Assembly: GCF_000526915.1 (NCBI RefSeq)
Contig: NZ_JAGZ01000006.1
Coordinates: 186,001 to 250,000 of the forward strand
Length of the DNA stretch: 64,000 nucleotides
Direction of reading: 5' to 3'
Source: Mycobacterium genavense ATCC 51234
Lineage (GTDB): Bacteria; Actinomycetota; Actinomycetes; Mycobacteriales; Mycobacteriaceae
Part shown: piece after piece, positions 51,792 through 64,000 of the stretch
Layout of the letters: every line of letters starts with the position of its first letter
Position numbering within the stretch: position 1 is the stretch's first letter
Notes under the pieces: generated by a model
What the model was told of the DNA's origin: nothing
Databases searched by the model: none
The model's input: only the letters and a program-made list of their open reading frames with translations
Program-made: the position numbers and the translations under genes

Positions 51792-54436
51792 TTCAGCCCG
51801 GCCAGCCTGGTGTTGATGCGCTCGGTTTCCTCTTGGGCCAGCCGCTGACGATCGCGGATCTTGGTGACGACCTGTTCCGGTGCCTTAGACAGGAACTCGC
51901 CGTTGGCCAATTTGGCTGTGGTGGAAGCCAATTCCTTCTGCGCTGCGGCCAAATCCTTTTCCAACCGACGGCGCTCGGCGGCGACGTCGATGGCGCCCGA
52001 CGTGTCGAGCTCGACGACGACGGTGCCGCCGCTGAGCCGCACCTCCAAGGACACCGATGCGCCGAAATCCGGGCCGGGCGCGGTGACCCACGCCAGCGAC
52101 GAGACCGCGGCGACCTGGCCGCTCAGATCGCAACCCTCGACACCGCCCAGCCGGGCCGGCACCTTCTGCCGATCGGCCAGGCCCTGGTCGCTGCGGAACC
52201 TGCGCACCTCGGTCACCAGCCGCTGCATATCGCTGACTCGTTGCAGCGCAACAGGATCCATGCTGATACCGGACGGCTTCGGCCACTCGGCGATGACCAG
52301 GGACTCCTCCCCCGTCAACGCCTGCCACAGCTCCTCGGTGACGAACGGGATGACCGGGTGCAACAACCGCAGCAGCGTGTCGAGCCCCGCCGCCAGCACC
52401 GCGGTGGTATGGGTGAGCCCGTCGGCGAGTTGCACCTTGGCCACTTCGACATACCAGTCGCAGAACTCGTCCCAGGCGAAGTGGTAGAGCGCCTCGCAGG
52501 CCCGGCTGAACTCATAGCTGTCGAAGGCCGAATCAACTTCGGCGCGAACCTCTTCCAGCCGGCCCAGGATCCACCGGTCGGCATCGGTCAGCTCGGCGAT
52601 CGGCGGTACCGGGGCGAGCTGCGCGCCATTGAGCAACGCGAAGCGGGTCGCATTGAACAGCTTGGTGACGAAGTTGCGTGACGCCCGGACGGCGTCCTCG
52701 CCGACCGACAGGTCACCGCCGGGGCTGGCGCCGCGGGCCAGGGTGAACCGCAACGCGTCGGCCCCGAACATCTCCAGCCAGTCCAGCGGGTCGATCACGT
52801 TGCCCTTGGACTTGCTCATCTTGCGGCCGAATTCGTCGCGGATCAGCCCGTGCAGGAAGACGTCGGTGAACGGCACTTGCGGGCCGCGGGAACCGCCCAA
52901 GGTGATCGCATCGTCGCTGTCGACGAATGTGCCGAACATCATCATGCGCGCCACCCAGAAGAACAGGATGTCATACCCGGTCACCAAAACGCTTGTCGGA
53001 TAGAACTTTACCAGCTCAGCAGTCCGCGAGGGCCAGCCCAGGGTGGAGAACGGCCACAGCGCCGACGAGAACCAGGTGTCCAGCACGTCGGGGTCCTGCT
53101 CCCAGCCTTCCGGCGGTGTCTCGTCCGGCCCGACGCACACCTGTTCGCCGTCGGGTCCGTACCAGATCGGGATGCGATGGCCCCACCACAGCTGTCGTGA
53201 GATGCACCAGTCGTGCATGTCGTCGACCCAAGAAAACCAGCGGGGCTCCAGGCTGGCCGGGTGAATCACGGTGTCGCCGTTGCGCACCGCGTCGCCGGCG
53301 GCCTTGGCCAGCGATTCCACCCGAACCCACCACTGCAGCGACAGCCGGGGCTCGATCGGTTCACCGCTGCGTTCCGAGTGCCCGACGCTGTGCAGGTAAG
53401 GCCGTTTCTCGGCGACCACCCGGCCCTCGGCGGCCAGCGCCTCGCGCACCGCAACGCGGGCTTCGAAGCGGTCCATTCCGTCGAATCGCGTTCCGGTGCC
53501 GACGATCCGGCCCTTGGTGTCGAGGATCGAGATCATCGGCAACTCGTGGCGTAGCCCGATCTCGAAGTCGTTGGGGTCATGAGCCGGCGTGACTTTGACT
53601 GCGCCGGTACCGAATTCGGGGTCGACGTGTTCGTCGGCGACGATGATGAGCTGCCGGTCGATGAACGGGTGCGGCAGCGTGGTCCCGACCAGGTGGCGGT
53701 AGCGCTCGTCGTCGGGGTGCACCGCTACCGCGGTGTCGCCCAGCATCGTCTCGACCCGGGTGGTGGCGACCACTATGTGCGGTTGCGAATCGTCCAGCGA
53801 GCCATAGCGGAACGACACCAGTTCGCCCTCGACGTCGGCGTAGTTGACCTCGAGATCCGAGATCGCCGTTTCCAGCACCGGCGACCAGTTGACCAGCCGT
53901 TCGGCCTGATAAATCAGCCCGGCGTCGTAGAGCCGCTTGAAGATCGTCCGCACGGCCCGAGACAGGCCCTCGTCCATCGTGAACCGTTCGCGGCTCCAGT
54001 CGACCCCGTCGCCGAGCCGACGCATCTGACCGCCGATGGCTCCGCCGGATTCCCGCTTCCAGTCCCACACCTTGTCGACGAACAGTTCCCGGCCGAAGTC
54101 CTCCTTGGTCTTGCCGTCGACCGCGAGCTGCTTTTCCACCACGCTCTGCGTGGCGATGCCGGCGTGGTCCATCCCCGGCTGCCACAGCACCTCGTATCCC
54201 TGCATGCGCTTGCGGCGGGTCAGGGCGTCCATCATCGTGTGTTCCAGCGCATGACCCATGTGCAGGCTGCCCGTGACGTTCGGTGGCGGCAGCACAATGG
54301 AGTAGCCGGGCTTGGAACTGGTCGGGTCCGCCTTGAAGTAACCGGCGTCCACCCACTTCTGGTAGATCGCCGTCTCCAGCGCACCGGGATCCCACGACTT
54401 GGGCAGGTCGGCGGCGGAGCGGGGGCTGGCGGTCAC
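51788..54436 (-). CDS. valS: Valyl-tRNA synthetase
   Basis: The 882-residue class I synthetase from GTG 54436 charges tRNA-Val. [14 protein letters not shown] is the HIGH motif, the CP1 editing domain follows with [34 protein letters not shown] is the KMSKS motif, and the C-terminal arm ends in a coiled coil ([19 protein letters not shown]). Intact over 2.6 kb. Rv2448c-like; coupled to folC. Confidence 0.97.
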   Translation of the reverse strand: MTASPRSAADLPKSWDPGALETAIYQKWVDAGYFKADPTSSKPGYSIVLPPPNVTGSLHMGHALEHTMMDALTRRKRMQGYEVLWQPGMDHAGIATQSVVEKQLAVDGKTKEDFGRELFVDKVWDWKRESGGAIGGQMRRLGDGVDWSRERFTMDEGLSRAVRTIFKRLYDAGLIYQAERLVNWSPVLETAISDLEVNYADVEGELVSFRYGSLDDSQPHIVVATTRVETMLGDTAVAVHPDDERYRHLVGTTLPHPFIDRQLIIVADEHVDPEFGTGAVKVTPAHDPNDFEIGLRHELPMISILDTKGRIVGTGTRFDGMDRFEARVAVREALAAEGRVVAEKRPYLHSVGHSERSGEPIEPRLSLQWWVRVESLAKAAGDAVRNGDTVIHPASLEPRWFSWVDDMHDWCISRQLWWGHRIPIWYGPDGEQVCVGPDETPPEGWEQDPDVLDTWFSSALWPFSTLGWPSRTAELVKFYPTSVLVTGYDILFFWVARMMMFGTFVDSDDAITLGGSRGPQVPFTDVFLHGLIRDEFGRKMSKSKGNVIDPLDWLEMFGADALRFTLARGASPGGDLSVGEDAVRASRNFVTKLFNATRFALLNGAQLAPVPPIAELTDADRWILGRLEEVRAEVDSAFDSYEFSRACEALYHFAWDEFCDWYVEVAKVQLADGLTHTTAVLAAGLDTLLRLLHPVIPFVTEELWQALTGEESLVIAEWPKPSGISMDPVALQRVSDMQRLVTEVRRFRSDQGLADRQKVPARLGGVEGCDLSGQVAAVSSLAWVTAPGPDFGASVSLEVRLSGGTVVVELDTSGAIDVAAERRRLEKDLAAAQKELASTTAKLANGEFLSKAPEQVVTKIRDRQRLAQEETERINTRLAGLK

Positions 54437-54521
54437 CGGTTAATTCTAGGAACCGCGACGGGCCCGCGTGTAAGCGCCCGAACACGCGTGTGCTCGGTCA
54501 CTCTCGGTTCGGCCGTGCCGC

Positions 54522-55154
54522 TCAGGGAATCGTGAGCACCTGGCCGGGGTGGATCAGGTCGGGATCGGCGACGCCGCTGGCATCGGCGAGCACCTGATAC
54601 TTGCTGCCGTCACCGTAAAACCGCTCGGCGATGGCCCACATCGTGTCGCCGGAGACGACGGTGTACGTGCGCGGCGTGGGCTCGGGGGCGGCGTCCGCGG
54701 CGGGTTCCGGGACGCCCCCGACGGGCCCGGACATCGGTTCCGCGGCGGGCTCGGCGACCGGCTCGGCCGTGTCGGTCATCACATCCGCGGGCTCGGCGGC
54801 CGGCGCCGGAGGTGGCGGACCGTGGGTCTGGGTGTGGCTGGACCACGCCGGTCCGTCCGCGGCGTAGAGCACGAGGTTGCAGTCGTCTTGCAGGACGAGT
54901 CGGATATCCTTTTTGCCCTTGGTGTCGGTGTGCCAAACGGGCTTGTCCGACGTGTACAAGACGAAGTTGCCGTCGCGCTGCACTTCTGCGCGCTGCACAT
55001 CCTGGCCGTTGGTCGCCGTCGCCCACAGCGCCTCGCCCCGCGCGGCTAGCACGAGGTTGCCGTCGTCTTGCAGCGTCAAGGTGTAAGCGCCGTTGTTGGA
55101 GGCCAGCGATTGCCCCCGCTGCAGCTGTTGTCCTTCAATAAGCGTGTCTGACAT
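54522..55154 (-). CDS. B-lectin and LysM domain protein
   Basis: ATG 55154 (GAGAGGAA upstream). Residues about 1-110 hold a bulb-type mannose-binding lectin with three QxDxNxVxY-like repeats: LQDDGNLVLAARGEALW, VQRDGNFVLYTSDKPVWH and LQDDCNLVLYAADGPAWS. A Pro/Ala/Glu linker of about 50 residues follows, then a LysM domain (YTVVSGDTMWAIAERFYGDG) at the C-terminus. There is no signal peptide. Lectin binds mannose and LysM binds peptidoglycan, so the protein could link mannosylated lipids or glycans to the wall. M. smegmatis MSMEG_3662 is a related lectin. Confidence 0.86.
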   Translation of the reverse strand: MSDTLIEGQQLQRGQSLASNNGAYTLTLQDDGNLVLAARGEALWATATNGQDVQRAEVQRDGNFVLYTSDKPVWHTDTKGKKDIRLVLQDDCNLVLYAADGPAWSSHTQTHGPPPPAPAAEPADVMTDTAEPVAEPAAEPMSGPVGGVPEPAADAAPEPTPRTYTVVSGDTMWAIAERFYGDGSKYQVLADASGVADPDLIHPGQVLTIP

Positions 55155-55300
55155 GGCATTTCCTCTCGTCATCTGATCCCGCGCGCTGCGCCGGACGCGG
55201 TTGCCGGTGCCCGATGAGCGGGCGCCCGCTTCAATGTCGGTCGGAGCTGGCATACCTCCCTCGAGGCAATCGAAACCGTCACAGCCGCTGTGGCGCTTGG

Positions 55301-55549
55301 CTACTTCTTGCCGCCGAGCAGGCCGCCTAGGATGTCGCCGAGTGCGCCGCCCTTGCCGCTCAGCAAGCTTGAAAAGATGTTGCCCAGCGACTTGTCCCCG
55401 CCGCCACCGAGAATGTTGCCCAAGACCTCGGCGAGGCCGCCGGACCGCCCCCGCGATGACGAGCCGCCGGAAAGCTGTTTTCCGATGTAGGCCAGCACAA
55501 TCAGAAGCACGATCAGCAACAGCTGCTTGACCAGTTCGCTGTTGCCCAC
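55301..55549 (-). CDS. Small Gly/Leu-rich membrane-anchored protein
   Basis: 82 residues begin MGNSELVKQLLLIVLLIVLA with an N-terminal transmembrane helix, then a low-complexity tail of glycine-rich repeats (EVLGNILGGGGDKSLGNIF, GALGDILGGLLGGKK). No recognised family. It sits between the lectin-LysM gene and Rv2449c-like gene on the same strand. Confidence 0.72.
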   Translation of the reverse strand: MGNSELVKQLLLIVLLIVLAYIGKQLSGGSSSRGRSGGLAEVLGNILGGGGDKSLGNIFSSLLSGKGGALGDILGGLLGGKK

Positions 55550-55626
55550 TCCACGGACATTTCGGGCAAGTCGACTACGACACTAGTCCGATCCGACTCG
55601 GACCGAAAGGCGTTGGCGCAGCAGGA

Positions 55627-56883
55627 TTAATCCAACCGCTCGGTACGTAGCGACACGCCGGCCGCCGGCAGCCGAGTCAGCAAAACGTCGCCCATCGCGA
55701 CCGCGGGGGTGAGCACGCCGCGCAGGTCCGTGAGCTTGTCACGATCCAACGCCAGCGCCAGGGCGCACTCCCCCAGCAACACCGCCGTCGCCTGGTAGCC
55801 GGGGTCTCCGCGCTGCTCCATTCTCACCACATAGCGCGCACCGCTGGTTGTGGTGGTGTAGGTCTCGAGCTGGTAATAGCCGCGGTCGCGCGCCTGAACG
55901 CTCGGACCGCTGCCCGGTTTCGCTGCGATGCGGTCCAGCAGCGGGCGCGGGAGCAACCGGAAGTAGCGACTGCCCAGCCCGAACGACGCGTTGCCGAACC
56001 CGGCCATGATTGCCGACGCCACCGGCGCCAGCGGCGACGACCCCAGGCTCATGTGTTCGGCGTAGCGGAACCGCCGCCCGTATGCCCAATTCAGTAATGC
56101 GTTGCTGCGCCGTACAATTCGGGTGTTGATCGACGACATCAAGAATCCGGCCGTCCAGATGCCGGCCAACTCCGGCGCGAGGTAGCGTCCGCGCCGCCAC
56201 GGCAGATCGGGCTGTCGGCCCAGTTCGGGTTCGGCGTCGCGATCGTCGCTCAGCGTGTACGGGTCGGCGAGTCGGCGGCGGGTCTCGGCATCACGAGACG
56301 CGGCGTCCAGCACGTCCATGATCGACGCGACCGTCCCGCCGGAGAACCCACCCATCAACTTGCGCATCACGAAGTTGGTGTCGCCGAGTTCACCGGTCCC
56401 GTCGCCTTGTGCCGCCCGGTGCAGCGCGTACACCGTCAAATCCGAAGGGACGGAATCGAATCCGCAGCAGTGCACGATGCGGGTACCGGTGTGGGCGGCT
56501 TGCTTGTGGTAGAGGTCGATGGCCTCGCGGATGAACATCGCCTCGCCGGTCAGGTCCGCATAGTCGGTACCGGCCGCCGCACACGCGGCCACCAACGGCA
56601 TGCCATACCGGGCGTACGGACCGACCGTGGTGACGACCACCCGGGTGCGGGCCGCCATCTCGTCGAGGGTCGACGGCGACGTCGCGTCGGCGCTCAGCAC
56701 GGACCAAGACTGTGCGGCCTCGCCCAGGGTGTCGCGAACGGCACGCAAGCGGTCCAGTGACCGGCCGGCCAGGGCGATCCGCGCACCGACTCCGCCTCGT
56801 GCCAGGTATTCGGCAGTGAGCTTTCCGACGAAGCCGGTCGCCCCGTACAGCACGATGTCGAAGTCACGCCCCGTTGCGGTCAT
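55627..56883 (-). CDS. Saccharopine-dehydrogenase-like (trans-acting enoyl reductase-like) protein, Rv2449c family
   Basis: The 418-residue protein starts MTATGRDFDIVLYGATGFVG, an NAD(P) Rossmann motif, and has GPYARYGMPLVAACAAAGTDYADLTG characteristic of the saccharopine-dehydrogenase family. FDSVPSDLTVYALH follows. M. tuberculosis Rv2449c is collinear and paralogous to the enoyl reductase Rv2953 that acts with phthiocerol polyketide synthases. The reaction of Rv2449c itself is not established. Intact; its upstream neighbour is divergent. Confidence 0.9.
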   Translation of the reverse strand: MTATGRDFDIVLYGATGFVGKLTAEYLARGGVGARIALAGRSLDRLRAVRDTLGEAAQSWSVLSADATSPSTLDEMAARTRVVVTTVGPYARYGMPLVAACAAAGTDYADLTGEAMFIREAIDLYHKQAAHTGTRIVHCCGFDSVPSDLTVYALHRAAQGDGTGELGDTNFVMRKLMGGFSGGTVASIMDVLDAASRDAETRRRLADPYTLSDDRDAEPELGRQPDLPWRRGRYLAPELAGIWTAGFLMSSINTRIVRRSNALLNWAYGRRFRYAEHMSLGSSPLAPVASAIMAGFGNASFGLGSRYFRLLPRPLLDRIAAKPGSGPSVQARDRGYYQLETYTTTTSGARYVVRMEQRGDPGYQATAVLLGECALALALDRDKLTDLRGVLTPAVAMGDVLLTRLPAAGVSLRTERLD

Positions 56884-56925
56884 CGTCGCGATGGTACCCG
56901 GTCGAGATCGGGTTAAGTTCATCCC

Positions 56926-58079
56926 ATGGCGCCGCGGATCGTCGTCATCGGAGCGGGCATCGCGGGCCTGGCGACCGCGGTCGCGCTGCGACGGCAGGGC
57001 TACGACGTCTGCGTCCTTGAAGAGCGCGACGACACCTCGACCGGCGCCGCGATCAGCATCTGGCCCAACGCGCTGGCGGCGCTGGAAACCCTTGGCCTAG
57101 CTGACGCGGTCCGCACCGCAGGTGGCCGGATCGCTGCGGGCGCGCTCGGTGCCGCGACGGCTCATGGTTGCGCCACCCTGCACCCGAGCAATTGATCGAC
57201 GCACTCGGCGAGCCACTGGTGGTAATACAGCGCTCGGCGCTGCGTGACATCCTTACCGCGGCGGCGGGCCCAGGCACCGTCGAGTACGGTGTGGCGGCTC
57301 AGGATCTCGTCGCCACCGTCGATGGGATGCAGATCAGGTTGTCCAACGGAACCACCCGGCACGCGAACGCGGTGGTCGGCGCCGACGGCATCGGCTCGAT
57401 GGTGGCGCGTTACCTCAACGGCCCGCTGACCCGTCGTTACGCCGACTATACCGCCTGGCGCGGGATAGCCAACTGCGCCATAGACGCCGACCTCGCCGGT
57501 GGCACGCTGGGACCCGGGATCGAAACCGGGCACGTCCCGATCGGCGCCGACTGCACGTATTGGTACGCCACCGAACGTGCGCCCGAGGGTCGGTTCTCGC
57601 GCGACGGCGAGTTGTCTCACTTGCGGACGATGCTGGCCGGCTGGCCAGAACCGATTCCAAGTGTGCTGGCTGCGACGAATCCCGACGACGTGCTGCGCAA
57701 CGACCTCTACGACCGCGAACCCGCACGCCACTGGGCACGAGGAGCGGTGGTGCTGGTCGGCGACGCGGCCCACCCGATGCGGCCGCATCTGGGCCAGGGC
57801 GGCTGCCAGGGGCTTGAGGACGCCGCGATCCTGGCGGCTTTCGTCGAACGGACCTCCGACTTGCCGACGGCGTTCGCGCGGTTCGCTACGTTCCGCCGGC
57901 CGCGGATCAGGTCGTTGGTGCGCGAATCGGCCCTCCTCGGCCGGGTCATCAATCTGCGCCCGGCGTTGCTCAGCGCCATCGCAAGCCGCGCGACCGCGCT
58001 GGTGCCCGAGGCACTCTTCGTCCGGCATCTGGCCGCGGTGGCGGCGCGGTCGGCGTTCGTCCTCCCCGCTGACCCGTAA
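56926..58079 (+). pseudogene. FAD-dependent (PHBH-type) monooxygenase, frameshifted
   Basis: ATG 56926 gives VVIGAGIAGLATAVALRRQG and ISIWPNALAALETLG. The frame ends at 57195. Near 57150 a base change displaces GSWLRHPAPEQLIDALGEP and all later sequence to the next frame: HANAVVGADGIGSMVAR (DG motif), VVLVGDAAHPMRPHLGQGG (GD motif). Repaired length is about 384 residues. The enzyme would hydroxylate an aromatic or related substrate with NADPH and O2. Confidence 0.88.
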
Positions 58080-58082
58080 ACG

Positions 58083-58114
58083 ACGAGTGCCGGGCCCGTA
58101 GGCCCGGCACTCGT
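58083..58114. terminator. Bidirectional hairpin terminator between convergent genes
   Basis: ACGAGTGCCGGGCC / GGCCCGGCACTCGT is a perfect 14-bp stem with a 4-nt loop between the stops of the FAD monooxygenase (58079) and rpfE (58131). No U-tract. Confidence 0.85.
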
Positions 58115-58130
58115 GTGGTACGACTGTCGA

Positions 58131-58564
<434 letters not shown>

Positions 58565-59659
58565 AGTGTTCCTTTCGCGAGCGCGCGCGCCAAAGCAAAC
58601 CCACAGGTTGGGTTTTGGGGTTCTTGCAGTGGAGATAGGTGCTCTGGAACGTGCCGTCTCGTTTCGGCACGACAGCGAGGGCATGAACTGCCCAGCAGAC
58701 GAAAGCCGCTGGCCACCGGGCGGCCAAGACCGCCCGCAGCCCCGCTCACACACGGGTCCGTGGATTAAATTTTCTATAACCCTGCTCGGGCTAAAAGGCA
58801 CCGTATGGGAGGACTTGGCATTCGTCATATCCGACACGCCGATATCTCGGAACAATAACGAGCAGATCACGGCCAGGGCAGGGAATTATTTTTGCAGGTC
58901 AGCTATGCGTTTTCTTTTCAAACGCCCAGGTCAAGATCAAGTCCCGATCGTGACTCGAATCACGTACATTTTGTGAGCTGGACCACGCATTCGCCAGGTT
59001 GCTGGGCAAGGTTCCACCCGACAGTCGCGAGCGAGGACGATCGAGGGGCGTGTTCATGATCTTGATCGGTTCAGCTCAAGCCCAGTCGAACTTCAAATGC
59101 CCAGCACGCCGCCCCAAACCTGGTCACTGGCAACGTCATTCGTCGCCACCGTGCGCGGGTGTCGCAGCGGCGAATGTCAACATCGTGTAACCGCGTCTAG
59201 CCAATGGTTTCGGCCGAGTTACGCAGTGCGCCAAGGGCTTTAGCCCAAGACATCCCCATCGAGAGCCACGCGGAGCGGCCCGCGTGGCGCGGCCGACCGC
59301 CACGGGCCAGACCGCGGACTCCGCGTCGCCGACATTTTGCGCAACACAATTTGCTGAGCGAATTCCCGGTGCCACTTTCCGAGGCCGCATCGCGGTGCCG
59401 GCTGTCACCCGGGCGCCCGGGAGGCATACCGCACCCCGAAAGATCTTGTGCCCCAACGGACTCCAGCTAAGCCGATGGGGTCGTATCAAGATGCAACAGC
59501 AATGCGCTCGCAAATGGACGAGATATCTGCGTCCTACCAATAACGAATTGCGATTAACAATCGGTTAACTGGCCACGCAATTAAGCGGAGTGTGGATCTC
59601 GATAAATCGGGATTATGGGAAACAACTAATCGCGAATAGGCGAAACTCGCCGACGCCGA
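58565..59659. other. Non-coding interval, no gene supported
   Basis: About 1.1 kb with lower GC and no reading frame of normal mycobacterial codon structure on either strand. In M. tuberculosis Rv2451 and Rv2452c lie here; no clear homologue is visible. Probably relic sequence plus the rpfE promoter. Confidence 0.55.
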
Positions 59660-60253
59660 TCAGGCCCCGGGGAGCACCAGCGCGCGGAACTCGGCGTCGG
59701 TGTTGACGTTGGTCAACGCACGCGAATCCGGCAGCACGATCTGCTGGGCGTCCGACGCATCGATCAGGGTGCTCATCCTGCGCTCGCCGGCGGCCACCAG
59801 CGCATCGATGCGGTCGGCCAGACTGGTGCGGTACACCGCGGCCAGAAAGTGGCTGCGGCCGTCCCACGGCACGATCACTTCGGCGTCGGTCTTGGTCGCC
59901 AGCACCATCAGCTCGTCGATCAATTCCGCTGTCAGCAGCGGCATGTCGACCGCACAGACGAACGCGAACTGCGCGCCCGCTTCGGCGGCCGCGCGCAGGC
60001 CCCGCCCGGTCGCCGGGAGCGGCCCCAGACCCTGTATCTCGTCCCGGATCACCCGCGCCTCGAGCTTCGGCAGCGGTTGGCCCGGGGCAGCGATGACGAA
60101 GACCGGGTCGCAGCGATCAGCCACGACGCCTACTATATATTCGACCATCGTGCCGGCTCCGCCGGGACCGGGCAGGGTCGCCTTGTCCCGGCCCATCCGC
60201 CGCGATTCGCCTCCGGCGAGTACTACCGCGGCCAATGACACTGCATCGGACAC
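59660..60253 (-). CDS. mobA: Molybdenum cofactor guanylyltransferase MobA
   Basis: The 197-residue enzyme from GTG 60253 attaches GMP to molybdopterin for bis-MGD cofactor. The GTP-binding motif [17 protein letters not shown] is complete, followed by the central [14 protein letters not shown] strand. Rv2453c-like, separated from korB by 12 bp and probably in its operon. Confidence 0.92.
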   Translation of the reverse strand: MSDAVSLAAVVLAGGESRRMGRDKATLPGPGGAGTMVEYIVGVVADRCDPVFVIAAPGQPLPKLEARVIRDEIQGLGPLPATGRGLRAAAEAGAQFAFVCAVDMPLLTAELIDELMVLATKTDAEVIVPWDGRSHFLAAVYRTSLADRIDALVAAGERRMSTLIDASDAQQIVLPDSRALTNVNTDAEFRALVLPGA

Positions 60254-60265
60254 CAGCGCAGCCCC

Positions 60266-61369
60266 TTAGTCGGCGGTCCAGGTGTCGCGACCGCGCAGGA
60301 GTAACTGCAGCGCGGCCGCGTCGTACGGGGTTGCGGCGCGGGCCGTGGCGACCTGGGCGCGGGCCGCGTCGTCGTAGGTGGGCCGGGAGACGTCGCGGAA
60401 GATGCCCAGCACGGTGTGGTCGAGGTTTTGGTCCGACAGTCGCGACAGCGCGAACGCATAGGCCGGGTCGTCGGTGTGCGCGTTGTGCTTGACGATCTCT
60501 TCGACCGCCACGTCCGCGGTCTTGGCGACTTCGAGGCTGAAGCCGGACTTCACCACGCAGTATTCGCCGTTGGCGCCGAACACAATTGGCTCGCCGTGGC
60601 GCACGTTGATCACGCGGTCTTCGGCGCCCTCTTTGCGCAGCGCGTCGAACGAGCCGTCGTTGAAGATCGGGCAGTCCTGCAGAATCTCGACGACCGCGGC
60701 GCCGCGGTGCTCGGCGGCACCGCGCAACACCTCGGTCAGCCCGGCCCGGTCGGAGTCGAGCGCGCGGCCGACGAAGGTCGCCTCGGCGCCCAGCGCCAGC
60801 GACACCGGGTTGAACGGGTGATCGAGCGAACCCATCGGGGTCGACTTGGTGATCTTGCCGACCTCTGACGTCGGCGAGTACTGGCCTTTGGTCAGCCCGT
60901 AGATGCGGTTGTTGAACAGCAGGATCGTGATGTTGACGTTGCGGCGCAGCGCATGGATCAAGTGGTTGCCGCCGATCGACAAGGCGTCGCCGTCGCCGGT
61001 GACCACCCAGACCGACAGGTCCTCCCGGGACAGCGCCAGACCGGTCGCGATCGCCGGCGCGCGCCCGTGGATCGAGTGGAACCCGTAGGTCTCCAGGTAG
61101 TACGGGAAGCGGCTGGAGCAGCCGATGCCGCTGATGAACACGATGTTCTCGCGGCGCAGACCCAGGTCGGGCAGAAAGTTCCGGATCGTGTTGAGGATGA
61201 CGTAGTCACCGCAGCCCGGGCACCAGCGGACCTCTTGGTCACTGGTGAAGTCCTTGCCCTTCTGTGGCTGGTCTTCAGCGGACAGGCGGGGCACACCGTC
61301 GTTCTTCGTCAACCTCGGCGTCAGGCCGAGGTCCGTTCCCGCCAGGTCGCTGCCGATCGCGTTACTCAC
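60266..61369 (-). CDS. korB: 2-oxoglutarate:ferredoxin oxidoreductase, beta subunit
   Basis: The 367-residue subunit starts at GTG 61369. It binds thiamine diphosphate: CPGCGDYVILN near the N-terminus (Fe-S/ThDP), GIGCSSRFPYYLETYG, and VVTGDGDALSIGGNHLIHAL with the GDG...N Mg-ThDP motif. With KorA it converts 2-oxoglutarate to succinyl-CoA anaerobically. Rv2454c-like; 50 bp after korA. Confidence 0.95.
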   Translation of the reverse strand: MSNAIGSDLAGTDLGLTPRLTKNDGVPRLSAEDQPQKGKDFTSDQEVRWCPGCGDYVILNTIRNFLPDLGLRRENIVFISGIGCSSRFPYYLETYGFHSIHGRAPAIATGLALSREDLSVWVVTGDGDALSIGGNHLIHALRRNVNITILLFNNRIYGLTKGQYSPTSEVGKITKSTPMGSLDHPFNPVSLALGAEATFVGRALDSDRAGLTEVLRGAAEHRGAAVVEILQDCPIFNDGSFDALRKEGAEDRVINVRHGEPIVFGANGEYCVVKSGFSLEVAKTADVAVEEIVKHNAHTDDPAYAFALSRLSDQNLDHTVLGIFRDVSRPTYDDAARAQVATARAATPYDAAALQLLLRGRDTWTAD

Positions 61370-61419
61370 GAGCGCCGCTCCTCCTCATCGCTTTCGCTCT
61401 GCGTCGTCGCCGTCGCCCG

Positions 61420-63378
<1,959 letters not shown>

Positions 63379-63707
63379 TTATTAACCGGACAGGCACTCA
63401 TCCAAAGTTTCAGGTTACGCGCCGTCAATGGGAGTCCCGCGCCCACACGATTGTATGAGACTGGTAGTACCAATTATTGCACCGGTTTTCGGGTCGGACG
63501 GACGTCTCCAACTGCGCCTACTTACCGATATCTTAAGCAAAACACGTAGTCAGCACGGGCTACCGACGAGTACGACACAAAACTGTGGTCGTGGTCACGT
63601 CGTCGCCGGATCGTAATCAAACGTTGTCCGCAGCGTTGTCATTTGGACCCCGTCCGGGGCGCGCAAGAAATTCGGCGGGGCTGCCCGACCGTGAAAAGCC
63701 GCCCTGG
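63379..63707. other. korA-clpX intergenic region
   Basis: About 330 bp with no supported gene. In M. tuberculosis Rv2456c (a transporter) lies between korA and clpX; it is absent here. The korA promoter should be in this stretch. Confidence 0.55.
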
Positions 63708-64000
63708 CTAAGCGCTCTTGTCGCGACGCTCGGTGCGCGACGGCTTGCGTGGGACGATGGTCGGCAAGACGTTGTCCTGCACCGTTTCCTTGGTCACGAC
63801 CACCTTGGCGACGTCGTCGCGGCTCGGGATGTCGTACATCACCGGCAGCAGCACCTCTTCCATGATGGCGCGCAGGCCACGGGCACCGGTGCCGCGGTGA
63901 ATGGCTTGGTCGGCGATCGCCTCGAGCGCGTCGTCGGTGAACTCCAGCTCCACGCCGTCCATCTCGAACAGTCGGGTGTACTGCTTGACCAGCGCGTTTT
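63708..64000 (-). CDS. clpX: ATP-dependent protease ATPase subunit ClpX, C-terminal end
   Basis: Only the last 97 residues are inside the window; the frame remains open at 64000. [40 protein letters not shown] (sensor-2 GARGLR arginine) and [20 protein letters not shown] identify the ClpX C-domain. ClpX unfolds proteins for ClpP. Collinear with Rv2457c. Confidence 0.93.

Noticed and set aside
50571..51848. 425-codon frame antisense to folC
   Set aside because: Shadow of folC; composition rich in Arg/His/Gly and no homology.

Overview
The window reads as chromosome of a high-GC slow-growing Mycobacterium. Evidence is furA-katG, hspX (Acr), a heme-GAF DevS/DosT-like kinase, cutinases, F420-type oxidoreductases, rpfE, and a block collinear with M. 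tuberculosis Rv2444c-Rv2457c (rne, ndk, DUF4233, folC, valS, Rv2449c, rpfE, mobA, korB, korA, clpX). No insertion sequence, prophage, CRISPR array, tRNA or rRNA was found. About 22 genes are frameshifted, nonsense-mutated, truncated or rearranged. The large housekeeping genes (rne, folC, valS, korA, korB, mobA, ndk) are all open. That contrast suggests real reductive decay in a host-adapted mycobacterium (M. lepraemurium-like among M. avium relatives would fit, but species is not proven) rather than random sequencing error.

Layout. 1-6.4 kb: end of a GT4 glycosyltransferase, a TetR regulator divergent from a broken SDR plus an intact SRPBCC gene, a frameshifted GMC oxidoreductase, an alpha/beta hydrolase and a broken Tat-secreted DUF1906 protein. 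6.4-20.5 kb: a second hydrolase, katG-furA, a frameshifted L,D-transpeptidase, a coiled-coil protein, a split FAD-Rieske oxidoreductase, a cupin-like protein, a methyltransferase, an F420/PPOX enzyme overlapping a MOSC protein, a cutinase, a thioredoxin-fold protein, a DMT transporter and a GT1 glycosyltransferase. 20.5-28 kb: a heavily decayed stretch (cutinase, LLM oxidoreductase, zwf with an amber codon, lactate permease, DUF1942 and GMC remnants) around an intact LGFP lipoprotein, an intact DUF1906 paralog and a MarR regulator.

28-42.6 kb is a dormancy (DosR-regulon-like) island: universal stress proteins, a DevS/DosT-type kinase, an Rv2030c-like phosphoribosyltransferase/erythromycin esterase fusion, hspX, acg- and Rv3131-like nitroreductases, a DUF302 protein, an Rv1733c-like membrane protein and a P-type ATPase with a C-terminal hemerythrin. 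Several DosR-box-like 20-mers lie upstream of these genes. Sensor, chaperone, Rv2030c-like, DUF302 and Rv1733c-like genes are open. Both nitroreductases, both USPs, the ATPase and an antiporter are broken. No response regulator gene is present here. The ATPase-hemerythrin locus is rearranged, with two adjacent short segments lying on the opposite strand.

42.6-46.4 kb: an aldo/keto reductase with an amber codon at position 3, an acyltransferase-3 membrane protein, an internally deleted hydrolase and a TetR gene with two palindromic operators. 46.4-64 kb: the conserved block, interrupted by a B-lectin-LysM protein gene, a small glycine-rich membrane protein gene, a frameshifted FAD monooxygenase, a frameshifted rpfE with a 21-bp duplication, and about 1.1 kb of apparently non-coding DNA before mobA.
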